A DNA stretch of 64,000 nucleotides from Pseudomonas alkylphenolica (GCF_000746525.1 NZ_CP009048.1:88501-152500), one strand, 5' to 3'; counted from the stretch's first letter, positions 7,902-16,800 are shown. Notes: generated by a model from the sequence alone, not told the origin. Numbers and translations are program-made.

Positions 7902-9491
7902 ATGAGCGCAGTGATCGACGACCACAGTCATGGTCATGAGCACGCCCACGGACCGGCCAAGGGCCTGATGCGCTGGGTGCTGACCACCAACCACAAAGAC
8001 ATCGGCACCATGTACCTGTGGTTCAGTTTCATGATGTTCCTGCTCGGCGGCTCGTTCGCCATGGTGATCCGCGCCGAGCTGTTCCAGCCCGGCCTGCAGA
8101 TCGTCCAGCCGGAGTTCTTCAACCAGATGACCACCATGCATGGTTTGGTGATGGTCTTCGGCGCGGTGATGCCGGCCTTCGTCGGCCTGGCCAACTGGAT
8201 GATTCCGCTGATGATCGGCGCGCCGGACATGGCCCTGCCACGGATGAACAACTTTAGCTTCTGGCTGCTGCCAGCGGCCTTCCTGCTACTGGTTTCGACC
8301 CTGTTCATGCCGGGCGGCGGGCCTAACTTCGGCTGGACCTTCTATGCGCCGCTATCAACCACCTACGCCCCGGAAAGCGTGACCTTCTTCATCTTCGCCA
8401 TCCACCTGATGGGTATCAGCTCGATCATGGGCGCGATCAACGTCATCGCCACCATCCTCAACCTGCGTGCCCCGGGCATGACCCTGATGAAGATGCCGCT
8501 GTTCGTCTGGACCTGGCTGATCACCGCCTTCCTGCTGATTGCGGTGATGCCGGTGCTGGCCGGTGTGGTGACCATGATGCTGATGGACATCCACTTCGGC
8601 ACCAGCTTCTTCAGTGCTGCCGGTGGTGGTGACCCGGTGTTGTTCCAGCATGTGTTCTGGTTCTTCGGTCATCCCGAGGTGTACATCATGATCCTGCCGG
8701 CGTTCGGCGCGGTCAGCTCGATCATCCCGGCGTTCTCGCGCAAACCGCTGTTCGGCTACACCTCGATGGTCTATGCCACCGGCGCGATTGCCTTCCTGTC
8801 CTTTATTGTCTGGGCGCACCACATGTTCGTGGTCGGCATTCCGGTGGTCGGCGAGTTGTTCTTCATGTACGCCACCATGCTGATCGCGGTGCCGACCGGG
8901 GTGAAGGTGTTCAACTGGGTCAGCACCATGTGGGAAGGTTCGCTGACCTTCGAGACGCCGATGCTGTTCGCCATCGCCTTCGTCATCCTGTTCACCATCG
9001 GCGGTTTCTCCGGGTTGATGCTGGCCATCGCCCCGGCGGACTTCCAGTACCACGATACCTACTTCGTGGTTGCCCACTTCCATTACGTGCTGGTGCCTGG
9101 GGCGATCTTCGGGATTTTCGCCTCGGCCTATTACTGGCTGCCGAAATGGACCGGGCACATGTACGACGAAACCCTGGGCAAGCTGCATTTCTGGCTGTCG
9201 TTCGTCGGTATGAACATGGCCTTTTTCCCCATGCACTTTGTCGGCCTGGCCGGCATGCCGCGCAGAATTCCGGACTACAACCTGCAGTTCGCCGACTTCA
9301 ACATGGTCTCCTCGATCGGTGCCTTTACCTTCGGCGCCACGCAGATCTTCTTCCTGTTCATTGTCATCAAGTGCATTCGCGGCGGTGCTCCGGCACCGGC
9401 CAAACCCTGGGATGGTGCCGAGGGGTTGGAGTGGTCGGTGCCGTCACCGGCGCCTTATCACACCTTCCAGACCCCACCGGAAGTGAAATGA
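7902..9491 (+). CDS. coxA: Cytochrome c oxidase subunit I
   Basis: Catalytic heme-copper subunit of the aa3 oxidase, 529 residues and twelve predicted membrane helices. CuB and cross-linked Tyr are in HPEVYIMILPAFG, further CuB histidines in WAHHMF, and the heme a / a3 ligands in VVAHFHYVLVPG. The low-spin heme ligand region TTMHGLVMVFGAVMP is present. A His-rich N-terminus (residues 4-15) precedes the first helix. AGGAGACAGGAC upstream gives a clear ribosome site. It follows coxB by 52 bases and precedes cox11 by 24, consistent with one operon. Confidence 0.98.
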   Translation: MSAVIDDHSHGHEHAHGPAKGLMRWVLTTNHKDIGTMYLWFSFMMFLLGGSFAMVIRAELFQPGLQIVQPEFFNQMTTMHGLVMVFGAVMPAFVGLANWMIPLMIGAPDMALPRMNNFSFWLLPAAFLLLVSTLFMPGGGPNFGWTFYAPLSTTYAPESVTFFIFAIHLMGISSIMGAINVIATILNLRAPGMTLMKMPLFVWTWLITAFLLIAVMPVLAGVVTMMLMDIHFGTSFFSAAGGGDPVLFQHVFWFFGHPEVYIMILPAFGAVSSIIPAFSRKPLFGYTSMVYATGAIAFLSFIVWAHHMFVVGIPVVGELFFMYATMLIAVPTGVKVFNWVSTMWEGSLTFETPMLFAIAFVILFTIGGFSGLMLAIAPADFQYHDTYFVVAHFHYVLVPGAIFGIFASAYYWLPKWTGHMYDETLGKLHFWLSFVGMNMAFFPMHFVGLAGMPRRIPDYNLQFADFNMVSSIGAFTFGATQIFFLFIVIKCIRGGAPAPAKPWDGAEGLEWSVPSPAPYHTFQTPPEVK

Positions 9492-9515
9492 ACGGCAAAC
9501 GCCGGAGGATAAGCC

Positions 9516-10085
9516 ATGAGTGAAGGGACCTCGCTCAAACGCCTGGTGTTGCGGCTGATGCTGCTGACCGTGGTGATGTTCGCGTTCGGCTTTGCCCTGG
9601 TGCCGATCTACGACGTGATGTGCAAGGCGTTCGGCATCAACGGCAAGACCGGCGGGCAGTATGCAGGCAGCCAGGTCAGCGATATGAACCGCAGCGTCAA
9701 GGTGCAGTTCATGTCGACCAATGCCAGCGACATGGTCTGGGAGTTCTATTCCACTGCCGATCAGATCGACGTCAATCCCGGTGCGGTCAACCAGATGGTG
9801 TTCATCGCCCGTAATCCGACCGACAAGCCGATGAGCGCCCAGGCGATCCCGAGCATCACCCCGGCGGAAGCGGCGGCGTACTTTCACAAGACCGAATGCT
9901 TCTGCTTCACCCAACAGGTGCTGCAACCGGGAGAGCGCATCGAAATGCCGGTGCGCTTCATCGTCGACCGCGACCTGCCCAAGGACGTGAAACACCTGAC
10001 GCTGGCTTACACGCTGTTCGATATCACCGCTCGCCACCCGCCGGTTGCACACCTGGCGGGCCAGGCCACACAGGGCGCCCGATAA
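9516..10085 (+). CDS. ctaG: Cytochrome c oxidase assembly protein Cox11/CtaG
   Basis: Copper chaperone that delivers copper to the CuB site of subunit I; 189 residues. One membrane helix at about 10-32, then a periplasmic domain with the copper-binding pair in ECFCF (C128, C130) and a further conserved Cys at 36. Encoded between coxA and coxC, the standard place. GGAGGATAAGCC precedes the ATG. Confidence 0.95.
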   Translation: MSEGTSLKRLVLRLMLLTVVMFAFGFALVPIYDVMCKAFGINGKTGGQYAGSQVSDMNRSVKVQFMSTNASDMVWEFYSTADQIDVNPGAVNQMVFIARNPTDKPMSAQAIPSITPAEAAAYFHKTECFCFTQQVLQPGERIEMPVRFIVDRDLPKDVKHLTLAYTLFDITARHPPVAHLAGQATQGAR

Positions 10086-10097
10086 GGAGAACACTCA

Positions 10098-10985
10098 ATG
10101 GCTTCGCATGAGCACTATTACGTACCGGCGCAAAGCAAGTGGCCGATCATTGCCACGATCGGCATGTTTATCACGGTGTTCGGCCTGGGTACCTGGTTCA
10201 ACGACCTCAAGGCCGGGCGCCCCGAATCCCATGGGCCATGGATCTTCTTCCTGGGCGCGCTGTTCCTGGCCTACATGTTCTTCGGCTGGTTTGGCGCGGT
10301 GATCAAGGAGAGTCGTGCCGGGCTTTACAGCCCGCAACTGGACCGCTCGTTCCGCTGGGGCATGTCCTGGTTCATCTTTTCCGAGGTGATGTTCTTCATC
10401 GCCTTCTTTGGTGCGCTGTTTTATGTGCGCAACCTGGCCGGGCCCTGGCTCGGCGGTGAAGGCGCCAAAGGCGTGGCGCACATGCTCTGGCCGAATTTCG
10501 AGTTTGCCTGGCCGCTGCTCAACACGCCTGATCCCAAGCTGTTTCCGCCACCCAAAGAAGTCATCGATCCGTGGCACTTACCGCTGATCAATACCATTTT
10601 GCTGGTTAGCTCCAGTGTCACGGTAACGATTGCCCACCACGCGCTGCGCAAGGATCACCGCGGCGCACTGAAGTTCTGGCTGGGGCTGACCATCGCGCTT
10701 GGCATCGGCTTCCTGGTGCTGCAGGCCTACGAGTATCACGAGGCCTACACCGAGCTGGGGCTGACCCTGGGCTCGGGCGTCTATGGCGCGACCTTCTTCA
10801 TGCTTACGGGTTTTCACGGCGCCCACGTGACCATGGGCACCCTGATCCTGATCGTGATGCTGGTGCGGATCATGCGCGGGCACTTCAACCCCGACAAACA
10901 CTTCGGCTTTGAGGCGGCCAGCTGGTACTGGCACTTCGTCGATGTGGTCTGGGTCGGGCTATTTATCTTTGTGTATGTGCTGTAG
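10098..10985 (+). CDS. coxC: Cytochrome c oxidase subunit III
   Basis: Integral membrane subunit of the aa3 oxidase, 295 residues with seven predicted helices. Conserved stretches include FGLGTWFNDL, FFIAFFGALFYVR, YEYHEAY and the C-terminal FEAASWYWHFVDVVW. Starts 12 bases after cox11 with AAGGAGAACACTCA as ribosome site. It converges with a small DUF2909 gene only six bases downstream. Confidence 0.97.
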   Translation: MASHEHYYVPAQSKWPIIATIGMFITVFGLGTWFNDLKAGRPESHGPWIFFLGALFLAYMFFGWFGAVIKESRAGLYSPQLDRSFRWGMSWFIFSEVMFFIAFFGALFYVRNLAGPWLGGEGAKGVAHMLWPNFEFAWPLLNTPDPKLFPPPKEVIDPWHLPLINTILLVSSSVTVTIAHHALRKDHRGALKFWLGLTIALGIGFLVLQAYEYHEAYTELGLTLGSGVYGATFFMLTGFHGAHVTMGTLILIVMLVRIMRGHFNPDKHFGFEAASWYWHFVDVVWVGLFIFVYVL

Positions 10986-10991
10986 CCGGAT

Positions 10992-11195
10992 TCAGAACGG
11001 CGCGTGGGACACCAACTGGCCGCTATAGAAGCCCCAGGTGATCAGCGCCAGAGTCAGCGCAGCTAATGTGACCCGTACGGTCAGGGCTTTGAGCAGACGC
11101 GTGGAATGTCCGTCGTCCTTGACCAGAAAGAACAGGCCACTGAACAGGCTGGCGATGGTGGCCAGCAGCATCAGGACAATCGCGGCTTTAAGCAT
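10992..11195 (-). CDS. DUF2909 twin transmembrane protein
   Basis: A 67-residue protein with two membrane helices (about 2-25 and 42-60) separated by a short charged loop LVKDDGHSTR. This matches the DUF2909 family that is regularly found inside cox clusters on the strand opposite to the oxidase genes. Start ATG at 11195, with GGAG eight bases upstream. No function is established; a link to oxidase assembly is inferred only from position. Confidence 0.82.
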   Translation of the reverse strand: MLKAAIVLMLLATIASLFSGLFFLVKDDGHSTRLLKALTVRVTLAALTLALITWGFYSGQLVSHAPF

Positions 11196-11258
11196 GGCGA
11201 AACTCCGGGGGGATGCATCGATGACCTTAAGTATAGCGACCGAGCATGGGGTGACCGG

Positions 11259-11999
11259 GTGAAGCCATTTCGCCCAGGTTGGGTGCCGACCCTGGTGGTG
11301 CTGATGCTGTTCCCTGGGCTGATTGCCCTGGGCTGCTGGCAGTTGGCGCGGGCGCAAGAAAAGCGCGAGTTGCTCGCCAGCTATGCCGAGCGCCAGGCCG
11401 GTGAAGCCTCGGGCGCCGCACAGTTGCCTCAATTGAAGGACCCGGCTTATCGCCGGGTGCACCTGTTCGGTCAGTTCGATGCCGAGCACAGCCTGTTGCT
11501 GGACAATCGCATGCGCGATGGCCAGGTCGGCGTCGAACTGCTGCAACCCTTCCTCGACCAGGCCAGCGGGCTCTGGCTGCTGGTCAATCGCGGCTGGCTG
11601 CCGTGGCCGGACCGGCGTATCCCGGTGCAATTCAGCACCCCGGCACAGACATTGAGCCTGGATGCCTGGGTGTACGTCGCCCCCGGGGCCACCTTCCAAT
11701 TGCATGCCGACCCGCAAGGCGGCAGCTGGCCGCGTCTGTTGACGGCCATTGATGCCAGCCATCTGTGGCCGCAGTTGTCGCGTGAAGGCTTCGCTTACGA
11801 ATTGCGTCTGGAGCCAGGCCCGGCCAGCTACCGGCTGGACTGGCCGGTAGTCGCCATGGGCCCGGAAAAACACCTGGGCTACGCCATGCAGTGGTTCGCC
11901 CTGGCGCTGGCGTTGGTCCTGCTCTACCTCTACTTCGGCTGGCATAACAACAAGGAGAAACAGCATGGGAGCCGTCACGAGTCCACTCAACATGTCTGA
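11259..11999 (+). CDS. SURF1-family oxidase assembly protein
   Basis: Inner-membrane factor needed for correct heme a insertion into cytochrome oxidase; 246 residues. It has the SURF1 layout: N-terminal helix (about 7-27, with LIALGCWQLARAQEK), a periplasmic domain with LLDNRMRDGQVG and LLVNRGWLPWP, and a C-terminal helix ending in YLYFGWHNN. No in-frame ATG is plausible near the helix, so I chose the GTG at 11259, preceded by GGGGTGA. Upstream in-frame sequence to 11106 lies over the opposite DUF2909 gene and looks non-coding. The last 35 bases overlap the next gene. Confidence 0.88.
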   Translation: MKPFRPGWVPTLVVLMLFPGLIALGCWQLARAQEKRELLASYAERQAGEASGAAQLPQLKDPAYRRVHLFGQFDAEHSLLLDNRMRDGQVGVELLQPFLDQASGLWLLVNRGWLPWPDRRIPVQFSTPAQTLSLDAWVYVAPGATFQLHADPQGGSWPRLLTAIDASHLWPQLSREGFAYELRLEPGPASYRLDWPVVAMGPEKHLGYAMQWFALALALVLLYLYFGWHNNKEKQHGSRHESTQHV

Positions 12000-12558
12000 A
12001 GGCAAGGCGCCGACCGGGCGCGCTCGCGGGCGCCTGCAACTGATCCTGATCCTGCTGGTGGTCCTCGGCCCGATGCTGCTGGCCACCGCCATGTACAAGT
12101 TGCAGTTCTGGGTCCCGGACAGCCGCAGCTATCACGGTGAAATGCTCGGCAATGGCCAGAGCCGGGCCGACCTCGGCGTCAGTGCCGATGAGCAGCGCTG
12201 GCAGTTGCTGGTCAGCACCCCCAAAGAGTGCGGGCTGGACTGCCAGCAACTGGTGTACCTGGCGCGGCAGATCCAGATCGGCCTGGGGCGCGATGCCAGC
12301 CGCGCCAGTCATGCCCTGGCCACAGCGCAAGCGCTGGGCGCTGACTACCAGGCCCGGCTCGATCGCGAATACCCACAGCTGCAGCGCTACCCGCTGGACC
12401 TGAGCAAGTACGCTGAGATGAGCCGGGGCAAGCAGGATGCACAGCTATGGATTGTCGATCCTCATGGCAACCTGGTGCTGCGCTACGACGCCAGGGTCAA
12501 GGGCAAGGACTTGCTCAATGACCTGCGCCATCTGCTGAAGCTGTCCAACATCGGCTAG
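11965..12558 (+). CDS. SCO-like membrane-anchored protein with CxxxC
   Basis: A 197-residue protein normally annotated as hypothetical in this cluster. One membrane helix at about 24-44 is followed by a periplasmic domain. WQLLVSTPKECGLDC places a C89-x3-C93 motif at the spot used for copper or thiol chemistry in SCO/thioredoxin folds, and QLWIVDPHGNLVLRY resembles the SCO strand near its C-terminus, although the usual SCO histidine is not obvious. I infer a thioredoxin-fold chaperone for the oxidase. ATG at 11965 has AAGGAGAAACAGC upstream and overlaps the SURF1 gene by 35 bases, so translation may be coupled. Confidence 0.8.
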   Translation: MGAVTSPLNMSEGKAPTGRARGRLQLILILLVVLGPMLLATAMYKLQFWVPDSRSYHGEMLGNGQSRADLGVSADEQRWQLLVSTPKECGLDCQQLVYLARQIQIGLGRDASRASHALATAQALGADYQARLDREYPQLQRYPLDLSKYAEMSRGKQDAQLWIVDPHGNLVLRYDARVKGKDLLNDLRHLLKLSNIG

Positions 12559-12567
12559 GACATCACC

Positions 12568-13650
12568 ATGGCCAGACCTGGATTTCGCCTTGCTGTGTTT
12601 GCCACCGTGCTGGCACTGGTGGTTGTCCTGCTCGGTGCCTACACTCGCCTCACCCATGCCGGCCTTGGATGTCCGGACTGGCCGGGTTGCTACGGCTTCA
12701 TCAGCGTGCCCAAGACCGAAGCGCAGCTGGCCCATGCCGAGCGACACTTCCCCGATACGCCGGTAGAGGAACACAAGGGCCGCAACGAGATGGTCCATCG
12801 CTACTTCGCCGGAACCCTGGCCTTGGTGATCACCCTGCTCGCCTTCCAGGCCTGGCGTCGCCATGGCCGTGATGGTCAGCCTTTTCGTCTGCCCTTGCTG
12901 CTGCTCGGCGTGGTGTTCGCCCAGGCGGCCTTCGGCATGTGGACGGTGACCCTCAAGCTGTGGCCGCAGGTGGTCACGGCACATCTATTGGGCGGGTTCG
13001 CCACCTTGAGCCTGTTGTTCCTGTTGAGTCTGCGTTTGTCGCGGGCGTTCGCCCCGCTGCCCAAGCTACCGCTGAGTGTGCGCCGGGTGGCGGCACTGGC
13101 GTTGCTGGTGGTGATCGGCCAGATCGCCCTGGGCGGCTGGGTCAGCGCCAACTACGCGGCGGTGGCTTGTGTCGATCTTCCCACCTGCCATAGTCAGTGG
13201 TGGCCACAGGCGGATTTTGCCAACGGCTTTCACCTCACCCAGCACATCGGCCCCAATTACCTGGGCGGACAGCTGGACAGTGATGCGCGTACCGCGATTC
13301 ATCTAAGCCACCGCATGGGCGCATTGTTGGTGACCGGTGTGCTGTTGCTGCTGAGCTGGAAGCTGCGTCGTCATGGACTCAGCAAACTCGCCCGCCTGGT
13401 GCTTCTGGCACTGGCGGTACAGATCGGCCTGGGCATCAGCAACGTGCTGTTCCACCTGCCATTGCCGGTGGCTGTGGCCCATAACGCCGGGGGCGCGATG
13501 CTGTTGCTGTGCATGGTGCTGGTCAATTACCGCATTCGCCTGGTGGCCAGGGCGAAGGCACGTCGGGTCAGCCAGGGCTGGCGCCTGACACCGCTGGGCA
13601 GTGGCGGTGTCGTTCATTATCTGGGAGATAACTCATGGCGACGCTTTTAA
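12568..13650 (+). CDS. ctaA: Heme A synthase (COX15/CtaA)
   Basis: Oxidises the C8 methyl of heme O to give heme A for the aa3 oxidase; polytopic inner-membrane protein of 360 residues with eight predicted helices. Typical blocks are LGAYTRLTHAGLGCPDWPGC, the glutamate/His region NEMVHRYFAG, and the second half repeat with LSHRMGALLV and VAHNAGGAMLL, giving the histidine ligands. Two cysteines in CVDLPTCHSQWWP match the family. Its 3' end overlaps cyoE by 16 bases. Confidence 0.94.
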   Translation: MARPGFRLAVFATVLALVVVLLGAYTRLTHAGLGCPDWPGCYGFISVPKTEAQLAHAERHFPDTPVEEHKGRNEMVHRYFAGTLALVITLLAFQAWRRHGRDGQPFRLPLLLLGVVFAQAAFGMWTVTLKLWPQVVTAHLLGGFATLSLLFLLSLRLSRAFAPLPKLPLSVRRVAALALLVVIGQIALGGWVSANYAAVACVDLPTCHSQWWPQADFANGFHLTQHIGPNYLGGQLDSDARTAIHLSHRMGALLVTGVLLLLSWKLRRHGLSKLARLVLLALAVQIGLGISNVLFHLPLPVAVAHNAGGAMLLLCMVLVNYRIRLVARAKARRVSQGWRLTPLGSGGVVHYLGDNSWRRF

Positions 13651-14534
13651 GCGGACGCAGGCTCCAGGCAGGCTGGCGCGACTACCTGGAGCTGACCAAG
13701 CCCAAGGTCGTGGTGCTGATGCTGGTCACGTCCCTGGTCGGTATGTTTCTCGCCACTCGCGCGGGTGTGCCCTGGACCGTTCTGCTGTTCGGCAACCTCG
13801 GTATCGCTTGTTGTGCCGGTGGCGCTGCGGTGGTCAACCATGTGGTGGACCGGCGCATCGATGCGTTGATGGCCCGCACCCACAAGCGTCCCTTGGCCGA
13901 AGGCCGGGTAGCGCCTGGCGCGGCTTTGACCTTTGCCTTGTTGCTGGCGCTGCTGGGCATGGCCTTGCTGCTGGTCTTTACCAACGCCCTCACCGCCTGG
14001 TTGACCCTGGCCTCGCTGCTCGGTTATGCGGTGATCTACACCGGTTTTCTCAAACGGGCCACGCCGCAGAACATCGTGATTGGCGGCCTGGCCGGCGCGG
14101 CGCCGCCGTTGCTGGGCTGGGTGGCGGTCAGTGGGCATATCAGCGCCGAGCCGCTGCTGCTGGTGCTGATCATTTTCGCCTGGACTCCGCCACACTTCTG
14201 GGCCCTGGCCATTCACCGCAAGGAAGAGTACGCCAAGGCGGATATTCCAATGTTGCCGGTGACCCACGGCGAGCACTACACCAAGGTGCACATCCTGCTT
14301 TACACCCTGGTGTTGCTCGCAGTCAGCCTGCTGCCCTACGTCATTCACATGAGCGGGCCGCTCTACCTGGTCTGTGCCCTGGTGCTGGGCGCGCGCTTCC
14401 TGCAATGGGCCTGGGTGTTGTACCGTGGCAGTCGGCCGCACGCGGCGATCAAGACCTTCAAGTACTCTGTCTGGTACCTGTTGCTGTTATTCATTGCCCT
14501 GCTTGTTGATCATTACCTACTGTTGAACCTATGA
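13635..14534 (+). CDS. cyoE: Heme O synthase (protoheme IX farnesyltransferase)
   Basis: Adds a farnesyl group to heme B, giving heme O, the substrate of the preceding heme A synthase. UbiA-type prenyltransferase of 299 residues with about nine helices. The first Asp-rich motif is NHVVDRRIDALMARTHKRPL; the second region reads YTGFLKRATPQNIVIGG. Overlaps ctaA by 16 bases and the next gene by four (ATGA), so the three are almost certainly co-translated. GGGAGATAACTC provides the ribosome site. Confidence 0.95.
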   Translation: MATLLSGRRLQAGWRDYLELTKPKVVVLMLVTSLVGMFLATRAGVPWTVLLFGNLGIACCAGGAAVVNHVVDRRIDALMARTHKRPLAEGRVAPGAALTFALLLALLGMALLLVFTNALTAWLTLASLLGYAVIYTGFLKRATPQNIVIGGLAGAAPPLLGWVAVSGHISAEPLLLVLIIFAWTPPHFWALAIHRKEEYAKADIPMLPVTHGEHYTKVHILLYTLVLLAVSLLPYVIHMSGPLYLVCALVLGARFLQWAWVLYRGSRPHAAIKTFKYSVWYLLLLFIALLVDHYLLLNL

Positions 14535-15163
14535 CTCGAACCCAGAAAACCGTCTTCATCCTCGTTGCCCTGGTCGCCGTGATCCTCGGGCTTACTGTCA
14601 ACAAGGTGCTCAATGGCCGCAGTGAGGGCAACCCGACCGAACTGATCGATGCCGGCATCATCCTGCTGCCGCAGAGCCGCACGGTGCCTGCGCTGGAAAT
14701 GACCGACGAGAACGGCCAGCCAGTGCGTATGGATGAACTCAAGGGCAAGTGGTCGTTGTTGTTCTTCGGTTACACCTTCTGCCCGGACATCTGCCCGACT
14801 ACGCTGGCGCAATTGCGTCAGGTAAAAAGCGAGCTGCCGAAAGAGGCCGTGGAGCGGCTGCAGGTGGTGTTGGTCAGCGTCGACCCGAATCGGGACACCC
14901 CGACCCAGCTCAAACAGTATCTGGGCTATTTCGACAAGGACTTCCGCGGCGTGACCGGTTCACTGGACAACCTGCAGAAGCTGGCCAATGCGGTGAGCAT
15001 TCCGTTCATTCCGGCTGATACCAGCAAGCCGAACTACACGGTGGATCACAGTGGCAACCTGGCGCTGCTGGGGCCGGATGGCAAGCAGCGTGGGTTTATT
15101 CGTGCGCCGTTCAACAACCAGAAGCTGGTGGCTCAGTTGCCTGGGTTGGTTAAGCGGGACTAA
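14531..15163 (+). CDS. SCO1/SenC copper chaperone
   Basis: Membrane-anchored thioredoxin-fold copper protein for CuA assembly of cytochrome oxidase, 210 residues. N-terminal helix about 8-25. Copper ligands C84-x3-C88 (FCPDICPTTL) and H173 (VDHSGN) are all present, as is VLVSVDPNRDTP. Last gene of the cox cluster, overlapping cyoE by four bases. A 26-bp inverted repeat follows. Confidence 0.94.
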   Translation: MTRTQKTVFILVALVAVILGLTVNKVLNGRSEGNPTELIDAGIILLPQSRTVPALEMTDENGQPVRMDELKGKWSLLFFGYTFCPDICPTTLAQLRQVKSELPKEAVERLQVVLVSVDPNRDTPTQLKQYLGYFDKDFRGVTGSLDNLQKLANAVSIPFIPADTSKPNYTVDHSGNLALLGPDGKQRGFIRAPFNNQKLVAQLPGLVKRD

Positions 15164-15180
15164 AAGCATCGCGGCTGAAC

Positions 15181-15271
15181 TGTAGGAGCGGATTCATCCG
15201 CGATGGACTGCGCAGCAGGCCCATTTTTTGGGGCCGCGATGCGCCCCATCGCGGATGAATCCGCTCCTACA
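15181..15271. repeat. Inverted repeat of a second REP type
   Basis: Perfect 26-bp arms at 15181-15206 and 15246-15271 containing GTAGGAGCGGATTCATCCGC, with a 39-base loop. Different core from the GCGGGGCAAGCCC repeats elsewhere in the window. Located between convergent SCO1 and metQ, where it could also work as a bidirectional transcription barrier. Confidence 0.9.
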
Positions 15272-15295
15272 GAAGTCCTGCGATAGGCTGTTGAA

Positions 15296-16066
15296 TCAGA
15301 ACGCCGGCTTGACCGCGCCCTTGTACTTCTCTTCGATGAACTTCTTCACTTCCGGGGTGTGCAGGGCTGCAACCAGCTTCTTCACTGCCTCGGCATCCTT
15401 GTTGTCTTCACGGGTAACCAGGATGTTCACGTACGGCGAGTCAGCGCCTTCGATGACCAGTGCATCAGACTCAGGGTTCAGCTTGGCTTCCAGCGCGTAG
15501 TTGGTGTTGATCAGCGCCAGGTCGACCTGGGTCAGTACGCGCGGGATGGTCGCCGCTTCCAGCTCACGGAATTTCAGGTTCTTGCTGTTCTCGGCGATGT
15601 CTTTGACGGTCGAGAGGATGTTGGTGTTGTCCTTGAGCTTGATTACGCCGGCCTTGTCCAGCAGCAGCAAGGCACGACCGCCGTTGGTGGCGTCGTTGGG
15701 GATCACCACGGTGGCGGTCGATGGCAGCTCATCGAGCTTCTTGTACTTGCTCGAGTAGGCGCCCAGTGGCTCCAGGTGCACGCCGGCAACGCTGACCAGC
15801 TTGGTGCCCTTGGCCTTGTTGAACTCATCCAGGTACGGCTGGTGCTGGAAGAAGTTGGCGTCCAGGCGCTTCTCGGCAACCTGTACGTTCGGCTGGATGT
15901 AGTCGGTGAACACCTTCACCTTCAGGTCCACGCCTTCTTTGGCCAGGGCCGGTTTGACGAACTCGAGGATCTCGGCGTGCGGCACCGGGGTAGCAGCAAC
16001 CGTCAGGGTATCGGCCTGGGCGGAGAAGGCCGCGACGGCGGCGACAACAGCAAGCAGCTTTTTCAT
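15296..16066 (-). CDS. metQ: MetQ-type methionine-binding protein
   Basis: Periplasmic substrate-binding protein of the MetNIQ D/L-methionine importer (NLPA family), 256 residues. Signal peptide 1-19 ending AFSAQA; there is no lipobox cysteine, so this copy looks like a soluble rather than lipid-anchored binding protein. Motifs such as PHAEILEFVKP, QPYLDEFNKAKG and INTNYALEA are characteristic. ATG at 16066 has AAGGAG at the right distance; one more in-frame TTG lies directly before it. Third gene of the minus-strand metN-metI-metQ operon. Confidence 0.92.
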   Translation of the reverse strand: MKKLLAVVAAVAAFSAQADTLTVAATPVPHAEILEFVKPALAKEGVDLKVKVFTDYIQPNVQVAEKRLDANFFQHQPYLDEFNKAKGTKLVSVAGVHLEPLGAYSSKYKKLDELPSTATVVIPNDATNGGRALLLLDKAGVIKLKDNTNILSTVKDIAENSKNLKFRELEAATIPRVLTQVDLALINTNYALEAKLNPESDALVIEGADSPYVNILVTREDNKDAEAVKKLVAALHTPEVKKFIEEKYKGAVKPAF

Positions 16067-16128
16067 CAAATCACTCCTTGTGAGGGCCGGTCCGGCCCCC
16101 GGTGCGTCGGCGTCGCCGACCCATGGGG

Positions 16129-16800
16129 TTACTTACGGGAAAAATGCACAACCAGTTTGTCGCCCACGCTCTGCAGTACTTGAACCAGTATCAGCAGCAG
16201 GACCACGGTGACTACCATCACATCGGTCTGGAAGCGTTGGTAGCCGAAGCGGATCGCCAGATCGCCGAGACCACCGGCACCGACCACACCGGCCATCGCG
16301 GTGTAGGACACCAGGGTAATGGCGGTGACGGTGATGGCTGCGAAGATGCCCGGACGGGCCTCAGGCAGCAAGGCATTGGTGATGATCTGGCGAGTAGTGG
16401 CACCCATCGACTGGGTCGCCTCGATAATGCCGCGATCAACCTCACGCAAGGCAGTTTCCACCAGACGCGCGAAGAACGGCGTAGCTCCCACCACCAGCGG
16501 CGGGATAGCCCCGGCGACGCCCAGCGAGGTGCCGGTGATCAGCACGGTGAACGGAATCATCACGATCAGCAGGATGATGAACGGCAGCGAACGCAGCACG
16601 TTGACCACCAGCGACAGCAGCGCATACACGCCCTTCTGCTCGAACAACTGGCGCGGGCCGCAGAGGAACAGCAGCACGCCCAATGGCAGGCCGAGCAGCA
16701 CGGTGAAGAACAGCGAGCCGAACAGCATGATCATGGTGTCGATGGTCGCCAGCCAGATTTCGGCCCAGTCGACGTTGGCAAAGAAACTCAAGGCGTCCAT
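16129..16800 (-). CDS. metI: Methionine ABC transporter permease
   Basis: Membrane component of MetNIQ, 223 residues with five to six helices. The EAA loop is visible at ATQSMGATTRQIITNALLPEARPG. Homologous throughout to E. coli MetI (for example LPFIILLIVMIPFTVLITGTS pattern). Its start overlaps the metN stop by a single base, so it is translationally coupled to the ATPase. Confidence 0.94.
   Translation of the reverse strand: MDALSFFANVDWAEIWLATIDTMIMLFGSLFFTVLLGLPLGVLLFLCGPRQLFEQKGVYALLSLVVNVLRSLPFIILLIVMIPFTVLITGTSLGVAGAIPPLVVGATPFFARLVETALREVDRGIIEATQSMGATTRQIITNALLPEARPGIFAAITVTAITLVSYTAMAGVVGAGGLGDLAIRFGYQRFQTDVMVVTVVLLLILVQVLQSVGDKLVVHFSRK

Noticed and set aside
11106..11258. N-terminal extension of the SURF1 gene
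   Set aside because: It overlaps the opposite DUF2909 gene, encodes low-complexity text and lacks a ribosome site.
15181..15271. Mobile element terminal repeats
   Set aside because: Arms of 26 bp enclose only 39 bases without a gene or target duplication; a REP-type repeat explains it better.
16067..16069. TTG start for metQ
   Set aside because: It adds one residue before a normal ATG that has an ideal AAGGAG spacing.
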